From Flavobacterium ammoniigenes (GTDB lineage Bacteria > Bacteroidota > Bacteroidia > Flavobacteriales > Flavobacteriaceae), in assembly GCF_020886055.1 (NCBI RefSeq), contig NZ_AP025184.1, positions 930,001-994,000 on the forward strand: 64,000 nucleotides of DNA. Reading direction: 5' to 3'. Each line of letters opens with the position of its first letter. Within the stretch, counting starts at the first letter, position 1. A program made the translations under genes and the position numbers. The notes below the pieces were generated by a model that was not told the origin of the DNA, did no database searches, and saw only the letters and a program-made list of their open reading frames with translations. Shown here piece by piece: positions 1 through 8,113 of the stretch.

Positions 1-783
1 GTAGAATTGTCCAGTGTACCAAACTACACCTTGACCCATTACGATTCCAAATAAAGCTAACAATACAAATTTAAAGTTCAATTTGTTGCCAAAACTTTCT
101 TTCAATGGATTTTTAGACGTTTTTCCTTCTGCTTTTACTTTTGCAAATTCAGGAGACTCGCTCATGTTTTTACGAATTAAGTAAGAAACTAGAATCATTA
201 AGATAGATACCCAAAACGGAACTCTCCATCCCCAATCTTCAAAGGCTTCTTTGGACATAGCGCTTTTTGTAGCCATGATTACCATAAGAGAAACAAATAG
301 ACCAATTGTAGCTGTAGTTTGAATCCAAGAAGTCCAATATCCTCTTTGACCTGGTCCAGCATGTTCTGCTACATAAGTCGCAGCACCACCGTATTCCCCA
401 CCAAGAGCAAGACCTTGAAGTAAACGTAGAACCAATACTAAGGTTGGTGCCATAAATCCAATAGTTTCATAACTTGGGATACATCCAATTAAGAAAGTAG
501 CTCCCCCCATTAATACTAAAGTAACCATGAACGTATATTTACGTCCGATTAAATCGCCTAGACGTCCAAAGAATAAGGCTCCAAAAGGACGCACAACAAA
601 ACCTGCAGCAAATGTTGCCAAAGTAGATAAGAAGGCAGCAGTTGGATTGTCTGAAGGGAAAAATTTAGTTGAAATAATAGTAGCTAAACTACCAAAGATG
701 TAAAAGTCATACCATTCGATCATGGTACCTACTGAAGACGCTCCAATTACGGTCCATAAGGAGCTTTTTTTGTGTTGATTCAT
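1..783 (-). CDS. MHS-type MFS transporter, C-terminus missing
   Basis: The reading frame is open from the ATG at 783-781 to the window edge, giving 261 codons without a stop, so the C-terminal half lies outside. The protein starts MNQHKKSSLWTVIGASS and has the features of the metabolite:H+ symporter branch of the major facilitator superfamily: an early EWYDFYIFGS segment in helix 1, and the loop 2-3 signature GRLGDLIGRK followed by a Gly-rich helix. About six membrane helices are present in the visible part. Family members carry organic acids, betaine/proline or related small solutes with protons; the substrate cannot be told from this part. The porin gene lies 37 bases upstream on the same strand, so outer- and inner-membrane uptake of one solute is a reasonable inference. 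Confidence 0.85.
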   Translation of the reverse strand, partial: MNQHKKSSLWTVIGASSVGTMIEWYDFYIFGSLATIISTKFFPSDNPTAAFLSTLATFAAGFVVRPFGALFFGRLGDLIGRKYTFMVTLVLMGGATFLIGCIPSYETIGFMAPTLVLVLRLLQGLALGGEYGGAATYVAEHAGPGQRGYWTSWIQTTATIGLFVSLMVIMATKSAMSKEAFEDWGWRVPFWVSILMILVSYLIRKNMSESPEFAKVKAEGKTSKNPLKESFGNKLNFKFVLLALFGIVMGQGVVWYTGQFY

Positions 784-820
784 AATATAATTGTTTTTTG
801 GTTTGGTTAATTAATTGTTA

Positions 821-2086
821 TTAAAAGGTGTATACACAAGATACCATTGTTCTAAAGTTGCTTACGTTAGTTAAAGCACCTGTTGCTTTTCCATACGAAT
901 CTGAAGCACCCCAATCAGCTGAAGTCAATTCCAACTCTGGAGTAATTCTAAATTTATTTTTCTTAAAGTCAATACGTCCAGATACTCTCCAAACATTATC
1001 AACCATTCTAGCGCCATTTACACCAATTCCTCTTCCGTAAGCCACGGTTCCGACTTTGTCAGCTCCATTGTTTTGTGATCTTCCGAAGAAAATTCCAGGA
1101 GCCACTGATTTTCCATTACTAGCAATGTCTATCCAAAAAGCAGATGTTTTGGTAGCCTCATAAGATTCGATCCCATTTGCAGTTGAACCAATGTATCCTC
1201 CTAACATGACCATGTTGAATAAGTTGCCACCTGAAATACCATACGCTTTAATAGTGATATTGTCGTTAGCATATTTTCCATATCCAAAAACCGATGTGCT
1301 GTTTGCTTTTTCTGTAGAGTTTAATTTTGAAGCGCCAGTTAAACCATTGTCTGTTCTTGGTTGTAGTGATTTAATTTCAACACCGGCACCCATAAATAGA
1401 TTTTTACCTTTGTATTGTAGTTGGGTATTGATAGAAGGAATAGCCGAGTTAATCGAAGCTGAATTTTGTGTTCCAGGTCCAGAAGTAGTAAACTCACGTT
1501 CTTTGTAGGCAGTAAAACTAATCGAAAGGTCTTTACTTAAGTTTTGTTTCAATTTCACTTGAGAAGCCCATCCAAAAGGATTGAACATAATTCCGGTACT
1601 AAAATTGGCTACCCCAGGAAAAACCTCTGGAATAAAAGTAGGGTACCAAGTTTGTCCCATGGTTAAGGAAGTTTTTTTCCAATCTAATTGTGCATAGGCA
1701 TGACGCAAACGCAACATTCCAATTGATGATCCTTCAAAGTTTCCGAAGAAATCACCTTCAAGAGTCCCACTTACTTTGGCACCCCATACATCTGGGCCTT
1801 TAACTTTAACGCCTAAACGAGATACAACAGATAAAAAGTTAGATTGTCCAACAGCGTTAGCATCTTTCCCGTCACCTGCATTTATTGATTTATCTAAAGG
1901 GTATAAATTCAAATGGTCTTCTCTTACTTGAGCTGATTTTCGGGTGTCCCACATATAATCAGTTCTTACAAATCCGTACCAAGTGATACTGTAGTCATTT
2001 GCTACAGGCGCTGGTGCGGCTGGTGTTTGTGAATATCCTTTAAAAGAAGCTACAGCAGCTAAAAGGAGTAAATAACGTTTTTTCAT
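821..2086 (-). CDS. Outer-membrane porin, DcaP-like
   Basis: This 421-residue protein begins with a signal peptide (MKKRYLLLLAAVASFKGYSQ) and ends in an aromatic residue (VYTF), as outer-membrane beta-barrels usually do. Alternating amphipathic strands run through the whole mature part, and the first strand carries WYGFVRTDYMWDTR, a pattern I associate with DcaP-type trimeric porins that pass dicarboxylates and other organic anions; that assignment is from memory of the family, not from an alignment. It lies directly upstream of the MHS-type transporter on the same strand with only 37 bases between, so the two are probably co-transcribed and handle the same solute. It could also be a general phosphate- or carbohydrate-selective porin. 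Confidence 0.7.
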   Translation of the reverse strand: MKKRYLLLLAAVASFKGYSQTPAAPAPVANDYSITWYGFVRTDYMWDTRKSAQVREDHLNLYPLDKSINAGDGKDANAVGQSNFLSVVSRLGVKVKGPDVWGAKVSGTLEGDFFGNFEGSSIGMLRLRHAYAQLDWKKTSLTMGQTWYPTFIPEVFPGVANFSTGIMFNPFGWASQVKLKQNLSKDLSISFTAYKEREFTTSGPGTQNSASINSAIPSINTQLQYKGKNLFMGAGVEIKSLQPRTDNGLTGASKLNSTEKANSTSVFGYGKYANDNITIKAYGISGGNLFNMVMLGGYIGSTANGIESYEATKTSAFWIDIASNGKSVAPGIFFGRSQNNGADKVGTVAYGRGIGVNGARMVDNVWRVSGRIDFKKNKFRITPELELTSADWGASDSYGKATGALTNVSNFRTMVSCVYTF

Positions 2087-2193
2087 AATAATTTTTTGGT
2101 TTGGTTAGTAAAAGGGTTAGTTTTCACACTGCCAAATTGATTTATTTTTGGAATAAAAAAAATTATTATATATTTTTATGTAAACTACTATAG

Positions 2194-2613
2194 TTAATCT
2201 TTAAAACGCTCCCATTTTATAAGCATAAACTTGTCTCCAAGTTCGGTTATTATCATCCCGGCTCCAGAAAGTAAATCTTTGTTTTTTAGGTATTCTACCA
2301 ATTCTAAATGATTAAAAATCTTATAAGTAGGGTGGTAATTGGTTTGAGATGGTTTTTTGATATTAAAACTTTTTACCCAATTGCTTATCGTAACGTGTGA
2401 CACCCCGATAATCCGTTCAATTTCGCGAAAACTCAATCCTTCTAAATACAATTGTAATGCTTTGGTAACATAGTAATTGTCTATCTTTTTACCTATTTTG
2501 TTTACTGTAAAAAAATAGTTGCATTTTTTGCATAAATACCTTTGTTTGTTGTTGATGATACCACTTTTAATGATGTGATTATTTTGGCATTTTGGACAGC
2601 TTACAATTTCCAT
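2194..2613 (-). CDS. InsA-like zinc-ribbon/HTH protein, probably a regulator
   Basis: The frame is open upstream of 2613, but the start was placed at the ATG reading MEIVSCPKC because the zinc ribbon begins there and the 15 residues before it look like translated AT-rich leader. The 139-residue protein has a CPKC...CKKC zinc ribbon (C6, C9, C28, C31), then a helix-turn-helix at about residues 47-75 (LSFREIERIIGVSHVTISNW). This is the arrangement of InsA, the DNA-binding protein of IS1, and of the IS1595-type N-terminus. No DDE transposase frame and no terminal inverted repeats were seen next to it. Instead a 45-residue tail follows (residues about 95-139) that is not catalytic. The likely role is a transcription factor derived from a transposase, perhaps acting on the porin/transporter pair 107 bases downstream; that role is inference. 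Confidence 0.7.
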   Translation of the reverse strand: MEIVSCPKCQNNHIIKSGIINNKQRYLCKKCNYFFTVNKIGKKIDNYYVTKALQLYLEGLSFREIERIIGVSHVTISNWVKSFNIKKPSQTNYHPTYKIFNHLELVEYLKNKDLLSGAGMIITELGDKFMLIKWERFKD

Positions 2614-2812
2614 ATATATAAATTTTGCATAAATATAATAAATTAGCAAATATGACAATTATAATTCAGCAATAAATTGCAATAAAAATTACAAACCCTT
2701 TAGTTTTATTGAATAAATTATGGATGATTGATAACGTAATCTGTAATTATAAAAAAAAACTACAGGAAAGAAGGATGTCGGCAAACAATTTTTGCTAAAG
2801 AATACAAACAAA

Positions 2813-2835
2813 AAACCCACTCGTTTGAGTGGGTT
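2813..2835 (-). terminator. Terminator of tRNA-Phe
   Basis: Read on the minus strand, a 9-bp perfect stem AACCCACTC/GAGTGGGTT with a 4-base loop is followed by a T-rich run. It starts only three bases after the tRNA 3' end, so it is the intrinsic terminator of a single-gene tRNA transcript. Confidence 0.85.
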
Positions 2836-2838
2836 TCG

Positions 2839-2911
2839 TGGTACCTCCAGGGATCGAACCAGGGACACATGGATTTTCAGTCCATTGCTCTACCATCTGA
2901 GCTAAGGTACC
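2839..2911 (-). tRNA. tRNA-Phe (GAA)
   Basis: The minus strand folds as a complete cloverleaf: acceptor stem GGTACCT/AGGTACC with discriminator A, a D arm with AGCTCAGATGGTAGAGC, an anticodon loop CTGAAAA flanked by ATGGA/TCCAT, and a T arm containing GGTTCGATCCC. The anticodon GAA reads phenylalanine codons. The length is 73 nucleotides and the CCA end is not encoded (the next bases read CGA), so it must be added by CCA-adding enzyme. It stands alone, with its own terminator. Confidence 0.96.
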
Positions 2912-2982
2912 TTGCTAATGCGGGTGCAAATATAGAATCATTTTTAATTTATCCAAAACAAATATTAAAAAAAATCAATTCG

Positions 2983-2990
2983 TACCTTCG
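2983..2990 (+). promoter_or_regulatory. Candidate -7 box for coaX
   Basis: TACCTTCG at 2983-2990 fits the TAnnTTCG variant of the flavobacterial -7 element and sits 19 bases before the coaX start. No TTG is seen at the -33 position, so this is a weak call. Confidence 0.4.
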
Positions 2991-3009
2991 CGGGGTTAAA
3001 TTAAACAAT

Positions 3010-3744
3010 ATGATTCTAACTATTGATGTTGGGAATACTCGAATTAAAGGTGCTGTTTTTGAGAACGATACCTTAATAGAGCAATTTCATACTGAGCCAA
3101 GAGCAATGCAAAATGCAATTGAAAGTATTTTATTAAAATACCCTAATGCTTCTGATTTGGTGGTGGCCAATGTGGGTAATTTTGATAAAAATGACTTTTT
3201 AGCTTTTTCTAATCGGATTGCCATTCATTTTGTTTCGCATTCGGATACGTTTCCATTTTTAAATGCCTATGCTACACCAAATACCTTAGGAATTGATCGT
3301 ATGGTTTTGGCAGCAGGAGCCACCTTGCGTTATCCAAATCAAAATCGGTTAATAATTGATGCAGGTACCTGTGTCACCTATGATTTTATTAGTCAAGATG
3401 ATGTATATTTAGGAGGTGCTATTTCTCCTGGATTGCGTTTGCGCTACCAATCACTTCATAACTTCACTGCTTCATTACCACTTTTGGATTCAGAATGTCC
3501 AGATTATTTTATAGGAAATTCAACGGCTAATTCTATTCACTCTGGTGTAGTCAATGGATTGGCACATGAAATTGATGGCTTCATCGAAGAATACCAAAGT
3601 CGTTACCCAAATTTTATCATAATTTTAACGGGCGGAGACGCAGAATTTTTGGCTAAACGATTAAAAAATACCATATTTGCCAATTCAAATTTTCTTTTAG
3701 AGAGTTTGAACCAAACCTTTCAATATAAAATCAAAAATGATTAA
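3010..3744 (+). CDS. coaX: Type III pantothenate kinase
   Basis: CoaX phosphorylates pantothenate with ATP, the first step of coenzyme A synthesis, in the cytoplasm. The 244-residue product shows the ASKHA-fold motifs of the type III enzyme: DVGNT at residues 6-10 (phosphate-binding loop), GIDR at 94-97, DAGTCVTYD at 117-125, GGAISPGL, and TGGDA near the C-terminus. The ATG at 3010 was chosen because the DVGNT loop must lie at the extreme N-terminus; the upstream extension of the frame crosses the tRNA and is not coding. Type III enzymes are not inhibited by CoA, so feedback control is not expected. The stop overlaps the start of the next gene by 8 bases, so the two are translationally coupled. 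Confidence 0.95.
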   Translation: MILTIDVGNTRIKGAVFENDTLIEQFHTEPRAMQNAIESILLKYPNASDLVVANVGNFDKNDFLAFSNRIAIHFVSHSDTFPFLNAYATPNTLGIDRMVLAAGATLRYPNQNRLIIDAGTCVTYDFISQDDVYLGGAISPGLRLRYQSLHNFTASLPLLDSECPDYFIGNSTANSIHSGVVNGLAHEIDGFIEEYQSRYPNFIIILTGGDAEFLAKRLKNTIFANSNFLLESLNQTFQYKIKND

Positions 3745-4987
3745 AAAATTTATACTAAGCGGTTGTTTGTTATTTTCACTAGTATCCTTTGCCCAACAAG
3801 GTACATCTTCTCCGTATTCCTATTTCGGAATTGGAGATGTTAGGTATAAAGGTACTGCTGAAATGCGCTCAATGGCTGGAATTGGTGTAGAGCAAGATAG
3901 TATCCATCTTAATTTAGATAATCCTGCAAGCTTTGCGAATCTTAAACTGACTGTTTTGTCAGTAGGAGGAAGTTATGCTACTAATAAATTAAAAACATCA
4001 ACCCAATCAGCAAGCACCCAGAGATCTACTTTAGATTATTTAGCAGTTGGATTGCCAATGGGAAAATTAGGTTTTGGTTTTGGTTTGATTCCTTACTCTT
4101 CGGTGGGCTACAAAGTAGAATCAATAGCAACAGATGTTAGTCAAAATAGTAAACGATTTGATGGGACAGGCGGTTTAAACAAAGTTTTCTTGGGTGTTGG
4201 TTATAAAATAACTCCTTCATTAAGTTTAGGAGCAGATATGCATTACAATTTTGGTAAGATAGAAACATCAAGTTTAGAATTTTTGTCGACAATTCCTGTT
4301 GGAACTAGAGAAATGAATTCTGCAGTTTTATCAGGATTTAATTTTAATGCAGGCTTGATGTATCAAACCAAGATTAGTACAAAAATGAATTTGTATTCTA
4401 GTTTAAATTATTCATTAGAGAGTACTATAACATCCAATAACACTAGTAATATTGCTACCGTATTAATTGATGGTGATTTCAACACCTCTGTAGTAGATGC
4501 TGCTGATGATGTCGTTCAAACGGCATCTATGATTACACCAAGTAAATTAACTTTCGGACTTGGTTTTGGTGAATCCAAAAAATGGATGTTAGGCGCTCAA
4601 TTTAGTTCAAGAAATGCAGCTCAATGGGGAAATACGTATAATTCATTCTCCAATTTGTCATTTGAAAAATATCAAAAAATCAGCCTAGGGGGTTACTTTA
4701 TACCTAATTACAATTCTTTTACTAGCTATACTAAACGATTAGTATACAGAGGAGGATTTAAATTTGAAAAAACGGGTTTAGTGATCAACTCACAATCCAT
4801 TAATGATGTTGGTCTTACCCTTGGAATTGGTTTTCCTGTAACAGGATCTTTTTCAAATGTTAATCTTGGGTTTGAGTTAGGTAAAAAAGGAACTACTACT
4901 ACTAATTTAGTGCAAGAGAATTATGCTAATTTCAGTTTAAGTTTGTCTTTGAACGACAAATGGTTTGAAAAAAGAAAATTCAATTAA
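3737..4987 (+). CDS. Putative outer-membrane beta-barrel protein
   Basis: The 416-residue protein has a signal peptide (MIKKFILSGCLLFSLVSFAQ) followed by QGTSSPYSYFGIGD and many short amphipathic strands with Gly/Ser turns, which suggests a FadL/PorV-like outer-membrane barrel. I do not recognise a characterised member. It ends in KWFEKRKFN rather than a clean aromatic terminus. It lies between coaX and lptC in one rightward run, overlapping coaX by 8 bases. Position next to lptC hints at a part in outer-membrane biogenesis, but a transport role is equally possible; no function should be assigned. Confidence 0.7.
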   Translation: MIKKFILSGCLLFSLVSFAQQGTSSPYSYFGIGDVRYKGTAEMRSMAGIGVEQDSIHLNLDNPASFANLKLTVLSVGGSYATNKLKTSTQSASTQRSTLDYLAVGLPMGKLGFGFGLIPYSSVGYKVESIATDVSQNSKRFDGTGGLNKVFLGVGYKITPSLSLGADMHYNFGKIETSSLEFLSTIPVGTREMNSAVLSGFNFNAGLMYQTKISTKMNLYSSLNYSLESTITSNNTSNIATVLIDGDFNTSVVDAADDVVQTASMITPSKLTFGLGFGESKKWMLGAQFSSRNAAQWGNTYNSFSNLSFEKYQKISLGGYFIPNYNSFTSYTKRLVYRGGFKFEKTGLVINSQSINDVGLTLGIGFPVTGSFSNVNLGFELGKKGTTTTNLVQENYANFSLSLSLNDKWFEKRKFN

Positions 4988-5007
4988 TTTTTTAATTTCT
5001 TTTTATT

Positions 5008-5577
5008 GTGTTAGATCGAATCAAAGTATTCTCCAATAAAAAAAGGTACAGCTTCCTTGTTGTATTCTTTGTAATTGGAATACTTGTGGGGTGTGAAAGC
5101 AATCTTAAGGACATTCAAAAAGACAATTTTTCCGATTTTGTTCCTAGCAATAATGCAGATGAAGTCCATTTAAAATATACTGATTCTGGAAGAATTACCG
5201 GAATTTTAGTAAGTAAGAAAATGTTGGATTATGCTGTAGTCGACTTTCCGTTTACTGAATTTCCAAAAGGAATCCACGTTACCTTATTTGACAAAAACGC
5301 AAAGAAAACAGTGGTGACTTCCAATTATGCGATATCCTATAAGCAAACCGGAATTATTGATTTGCAAGATAAAGTGAAAATCGTATCAGACGATGGTCAA
5401 ATACTTGAAACCCAACAATTGTATTACGATCAAAAAAACGCTTGGTTTTTTACCGAAAGGAAATATAAATTTAGCTCTCCAAAAGGAGTTTCTAATGGAC
5501 AAGGAATTGATTTTAGTAAAGACTTTAAAGTAATAAATTCACAAAGAATAACTGGCGAAGTAGATTCGGCCGACTAA
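5008..5577 (+). CDS. lptC: LPS export protein LptC
   Basis: LptC is the inner-membrane-anchored periplasmic member of the Lpt machine; it passes lipopolysaccharide from the LptBFG ABC transporter to LptA. The 189-residue product has an N-terminal hydrophobic segment ending in GILVGC, which fits a lipobox as found in Bacteroidota LptC, followed by a beta-jellyroll region of short strands (for example KIVSDDGQILETQQLYYDQKN) typical of the OstA/LptC family. The start is a GTG at 5008; there is no in-frame ATG before the hydrophobic segment. It sits 20 bases after the outer-membrane protein gene and 12 bases before a small membrane protein gene, so it is part of the coaX operon. Confidence 0.85.
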   Translation: MLDRIKVFSNKKRYSFLVVFFVIGILVGCESNLKDIQKDNFSDFVPSNNADEVHLKYTDSGRITGILVSKKMLDYAVVDFPFTEFPKGIHVTLFDKNAKKTVVTSNYAISYKQTGIIDLQDKVKIVSDDGQILETQQLYYDQKNAWFFTERKYKFSSPKGVSNGQGIDFSKDFKVINSQRITGEVDSAD

Positions 5578-5589
5578 CACCTAACTCAT

Positions 5590-5793
5590 ATGATGTATCT
5601 TAAATACACCCCTTATTTGTACCTAATTTTAGGAATTTATTTGATCATTAATTCCGTTATGAATTGGAATAACCCCGCCGAAAATTCGCAATTAACTTTA
5701 CTTTTCGCTGCAATCGCCATTTTTTTATTTGGGTTTAGATTACGCTATGCGAAACGATTTGAAGCCCGAAAAAACAATAGAACCGAACAATAA
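5590..5793 (+). CDS. Small membrane protein of unknown function
   Basis: This 67-residue frame follows lptC by 12 bases. It encodes two hydrophobic segments (about residues 8-25 and 36-50) separated by a short polar turn NWNNPAENS, and a basic C-terminal tail (RLRYAKRFEARKNNR). Two ATG codons in tandem begin it, and either may be used. I do not recognise a family. Tight spacing and the positive-inside tail support a real gene in the lptC operon; the function is unknown. Confidence 0.6.
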   Translation: MMYLKYTPYLYLILGIYLIINSVMNWNNPAENSQLTLLFAAIAIFLFGFRLRYAKRFEARKNNRTEQ

Positions 5794-5903
5794 ATAAAAG
5801 AAGAATAGTCGAAAATAGTGCTAGTCGATTGTTTTTATTTAGAAATTCGAAAAAACTTTCAAAATAAAACGTTACTAGTATAATTATTAATTAGATAATT
5901 GTA

Positions 5904-5911
5904 TTTTCGCA
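5904..5911 (+). promoter_or_regulatory. Candidate -7 box for the PpiD-like gene
   Basis: TATTTTCG fits the TAnnTTCG variant of the flavobacterial -7 element, 29 bases before the start of the next gene and within the 147-base gap after the lptC operon. No clear -33 TTG was found. Confidence 0.4.
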
Positions 5912-5940
5912 AACTGAATATAAAATAAATTACAATAAAA

Positions 5941-8037
5941 ATGGCAGTTTTAGCAAAAATTAGAAAACGTTCCGCATTATTAATTAGTGCAATCGCACTT
6001 GCTTTATTTGCGTTTATCATTCAAGATTTGATTGGTAAAGGGGGTATTGGACAAGATTCAAAAGATGTAGGAACTGTTAATGACAAAGATATCTCGTTTG
6101 AAGACTTTCGAGTTAAAGTAAGTAATGTAGAAAAAAGTGGGCAAGGAATTACTGCTACCCAAGCAGCAAATCAAGTTTGGGATCAAGAAGTTTCTATTGC
6201 TTTGTTGACTTCTGAGTTCGATAAATTAGGTTTAAGAGCTGGAGAGAAACACTTAATTGAAGTGCTGAAAGCAGATCAAAATATTGGAAGTAATCCGATG
6301 TTTTTAAATGCAGCTGGGTTATTTGATTTGGCTAAATTCAAAGAATATTTCAAAGCCAATCCTGAGCAAGCTCAGTTCTTACAAGAAAGAGAGAAATCAG
6401 CTGAATTGAATGCTAAATTTCAAATGTACAATACTTTAGTAAAAGCAGCTTTGTACACTACTGAAGCTGAAGGGAAATTGAAATATGAAATGGAAGCTAA
6501 CAAAGTAAACTTTGCTTATGTTGCTGGATTATATTCAACTATTAAAGACAGTCAAGTAAAAGTTACTGATGCTGAGATTGTAGATTTCATGAAGAAAAAT
6601 GAAAAGAAATACAAAGCAGATGAGTCTAGAGAAATCGAGTACGTATTATTAGAGGATAAAGCATCAGCACAAGATGAAGCCGATGTAAAAGCTAAAATTG
6701 TAGCTTTATTATCTGGATCAGTAGTTTATAATGCTAAAACAGCAAAAAATGATACTGTAGCTGGTTTTAGAACTGCTGCAAATGCCATTGACTTTGTCAA
6801 CTCTAATTCAGATGTTCCTTACGATTCTACTTTTATTGCTAAGAAAAGTTTGCCAGCAACTGATGCTGATCAATTATTCAATTTAGCACCTGGTGCTGTT
6901 TATGGACCTTACAAATTTGGAAATTACTACTGTATTTCTAAATCATTTGGTAAAAGAGCCAATGTAAATGTAAAAGCGAGTCACATCTTGATTAGCTATG
7001 AAGGAACTCAAGTATCCAACAAAAAAGAAAAAAGAACTAAAGAACAAGCATTGGCTAAAGCACAAGCTATCTTAGCTCAAGTAAATGCCAATCCTGATAG
7101 TTTCATGATGTTGGCCTATTCTAACTCTGACGATTCTTCTTCACAACAAGGAGGTGATTTAGGTTATTTTGGTCCTAACGAAATGGTAAAACCATTCAAT
7201 GATTTCGTTTTTGGAAATCCAATTGGAAAAGTTGGATTGGTAGAAACTCCTTTTGGATTTCATATCATCAAAGTTACAGATAAACAAGACGGAGTTCGTT
7301 TAGCTACTGTGGCTCAAAAAATCGAACCATCAGAAGCTACTTCAGACAAAATCTTTACTCAAGCTACTCAGTTTGAAATGGATGCGGCCAATAAAGATTT
7401 TGCTCAATTGGCTAAAGAAATGAAATTGACGGTTGCTTCTCCAGTTACTGTTACTGGTATGGAAGAAAACTTTGCCTCATTGGGTAACCAAAGAGCTATC
7501 ATTAGATGGGCATTTGAAGACGATTCTAAAGTAGGCGCAATCAAACGTTTTGAGTTGGCTAATATTGGTCACGTAATTGCACGAGTTAAATCAATTGATG
7601 ATTCAGGATTAGTACCAGTTTCTCAAGCAAGAGCTTATGTAGAACCAATTCTTAAAAACAAGAAAAAGGCAGAGTTGATCAAAGCAAAAATGACAGGTTC
7701 TTCATTAGAAGCTATTGCGAAAGCAAATGCTGCTAAAGTAGAACAAGCGGCTAATATTACTATGGAAAACCCAGTGTTTGGTTTAGTAGGTGCAGAGCCA
7801 AAAGTTGTAGGAACGGCTTTTTCATTAGCAACTAATAAAGTATCTGCTCCAATCGAGGGAGTAACAGGGGTATATGTTGTAAAAAATCTAAGCACTGTAA
7901 AAGCACCAGCGTTGAAAAACCATACAGCTTACGTAGCTAAATTAAAACAACAAACGGCAAATGATGCGGGTAGAATTCTTCCTGCTTTGAAAGCCAATGC
8001 TACTATTGAAGACAATAGAAGTAAGTTCAACTACTAA
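5941..8037 (+). CDS. ppiD: PpiD/SurA-type periplasmic peptidyl-prolyl isomerase
   Basis: The 698-residue protein is a membrane-anchored foldase for proteins leaving the Sec translocon. A single N-terminal membrane segment (about residues 12-30) is followed by a SurA-N-like chaperone region, then a parvulin domain at about residues 345-445 that begins KASHILISYEG and contains QGGDLGYFGPNEMVKPF and the closing TPFGFHIIKVTDK. A second, degenerate parvulin-like segment follows. The layout and length (E. coli PpiD has 623 residues) fit PpiD, while the chaperone region is shared with SurA. It is a single-gene unit, with a candidate promoter in front and a strong terminator behind. Confidence 0.88.
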   Translation: MAVLAKIRKRSALLISAIALALFAFIIQDLIGKGGIGQDSKDVGTVNDKDISFEDFRVKVSNVEKSGQGITATQAANQVWDQEVSIALLTSEFDKLGLRAGEKHLIEVLKADQNIGSNPMFLNAAGLFDLAKFKEYFKANPEQAQFLQEREKSAELNAKFQMYNTLVKAALYTTEAEGKLKYEMEANKVNFAYVAGLYSTIKDSQVKVTDAEIVDFMKKNEKKYKADESREIEYVLLEDKASAQDEADVKAKIVALLSGSVVYNAKTAKNDTVAGFRTAANAIDFVNSNSDVPYDSTFIAKKSLPATDADQLFNLAPGAVYGPYKFGNYYCISKSFGKRANVNVKASHILISYEGTQVSNKKEKRTKEQALAKAQAILAQVNANPDSFMMLAYSNSDDSSSQQGGDLGYFGPNEMVKPFNDFVFGNPIGKVGLVETPFGFHIIKVTDKQDGVRLATVAQKIEPSEATSDKIFTQATQFEMDAANKDFAQLAKEMKLTVASPVTVTGMEENFASLGNQRAIIRWAFEDDSKVGAIKRFELANIGHVIARVKSIDDSGLVPVSQARAYVEPILKNKKKAELIKAKMTGSSLEAIAKANAAKVEQAANITMENPVFGLVGAEPKVVGTAFSLATNKVSAPIEGVTGVYVVKNLSTVKAPALKNHTAYVAKLKQQTANDAGRILPALKANATIEDNRSKFNY

Positions 8038-8058
8038 GTAGTAAAACATAGATATAAT

Positions 8059-8087
8059 AAAAGCCAAGACATTGTCTTGGCTTTTTT
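8059..8087. terminator. Bidirectional terminator between ppiD and the GHMP kinase gene
   Basis: A 10-bp perfect stem AAGCCAAGAC/GTCTTGGCTT with a 3-base loop has A residues on one side and T residues on the other, so it can stop transcription from both converging genes. Confidence 0.88.
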
Positions 8088-8113
8088 ATGTTGTAAACTT
8101 TACAGAATGAGTA

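Noticed and set aside
1191..1508. 105-codon plus-strand frame opposite the porin gene
   Set aside because: It is antisense to a coding region with good signal peptide and strand pattern and shows no domain of its own.
2194..2658. A complete IS1-type insertion sequence
   Set aside because: Only the InsA-like part is present, with no DDE transposase frame, frameshift site or terminal inverted repeats.
2869..3009. N-terminal extension of the coaX frame
   Set aside because: It crosses the tRNA-Phe gene on the other strand; the DVGNT motif must lie at the N-terminus, which supports the ATG at 3010.
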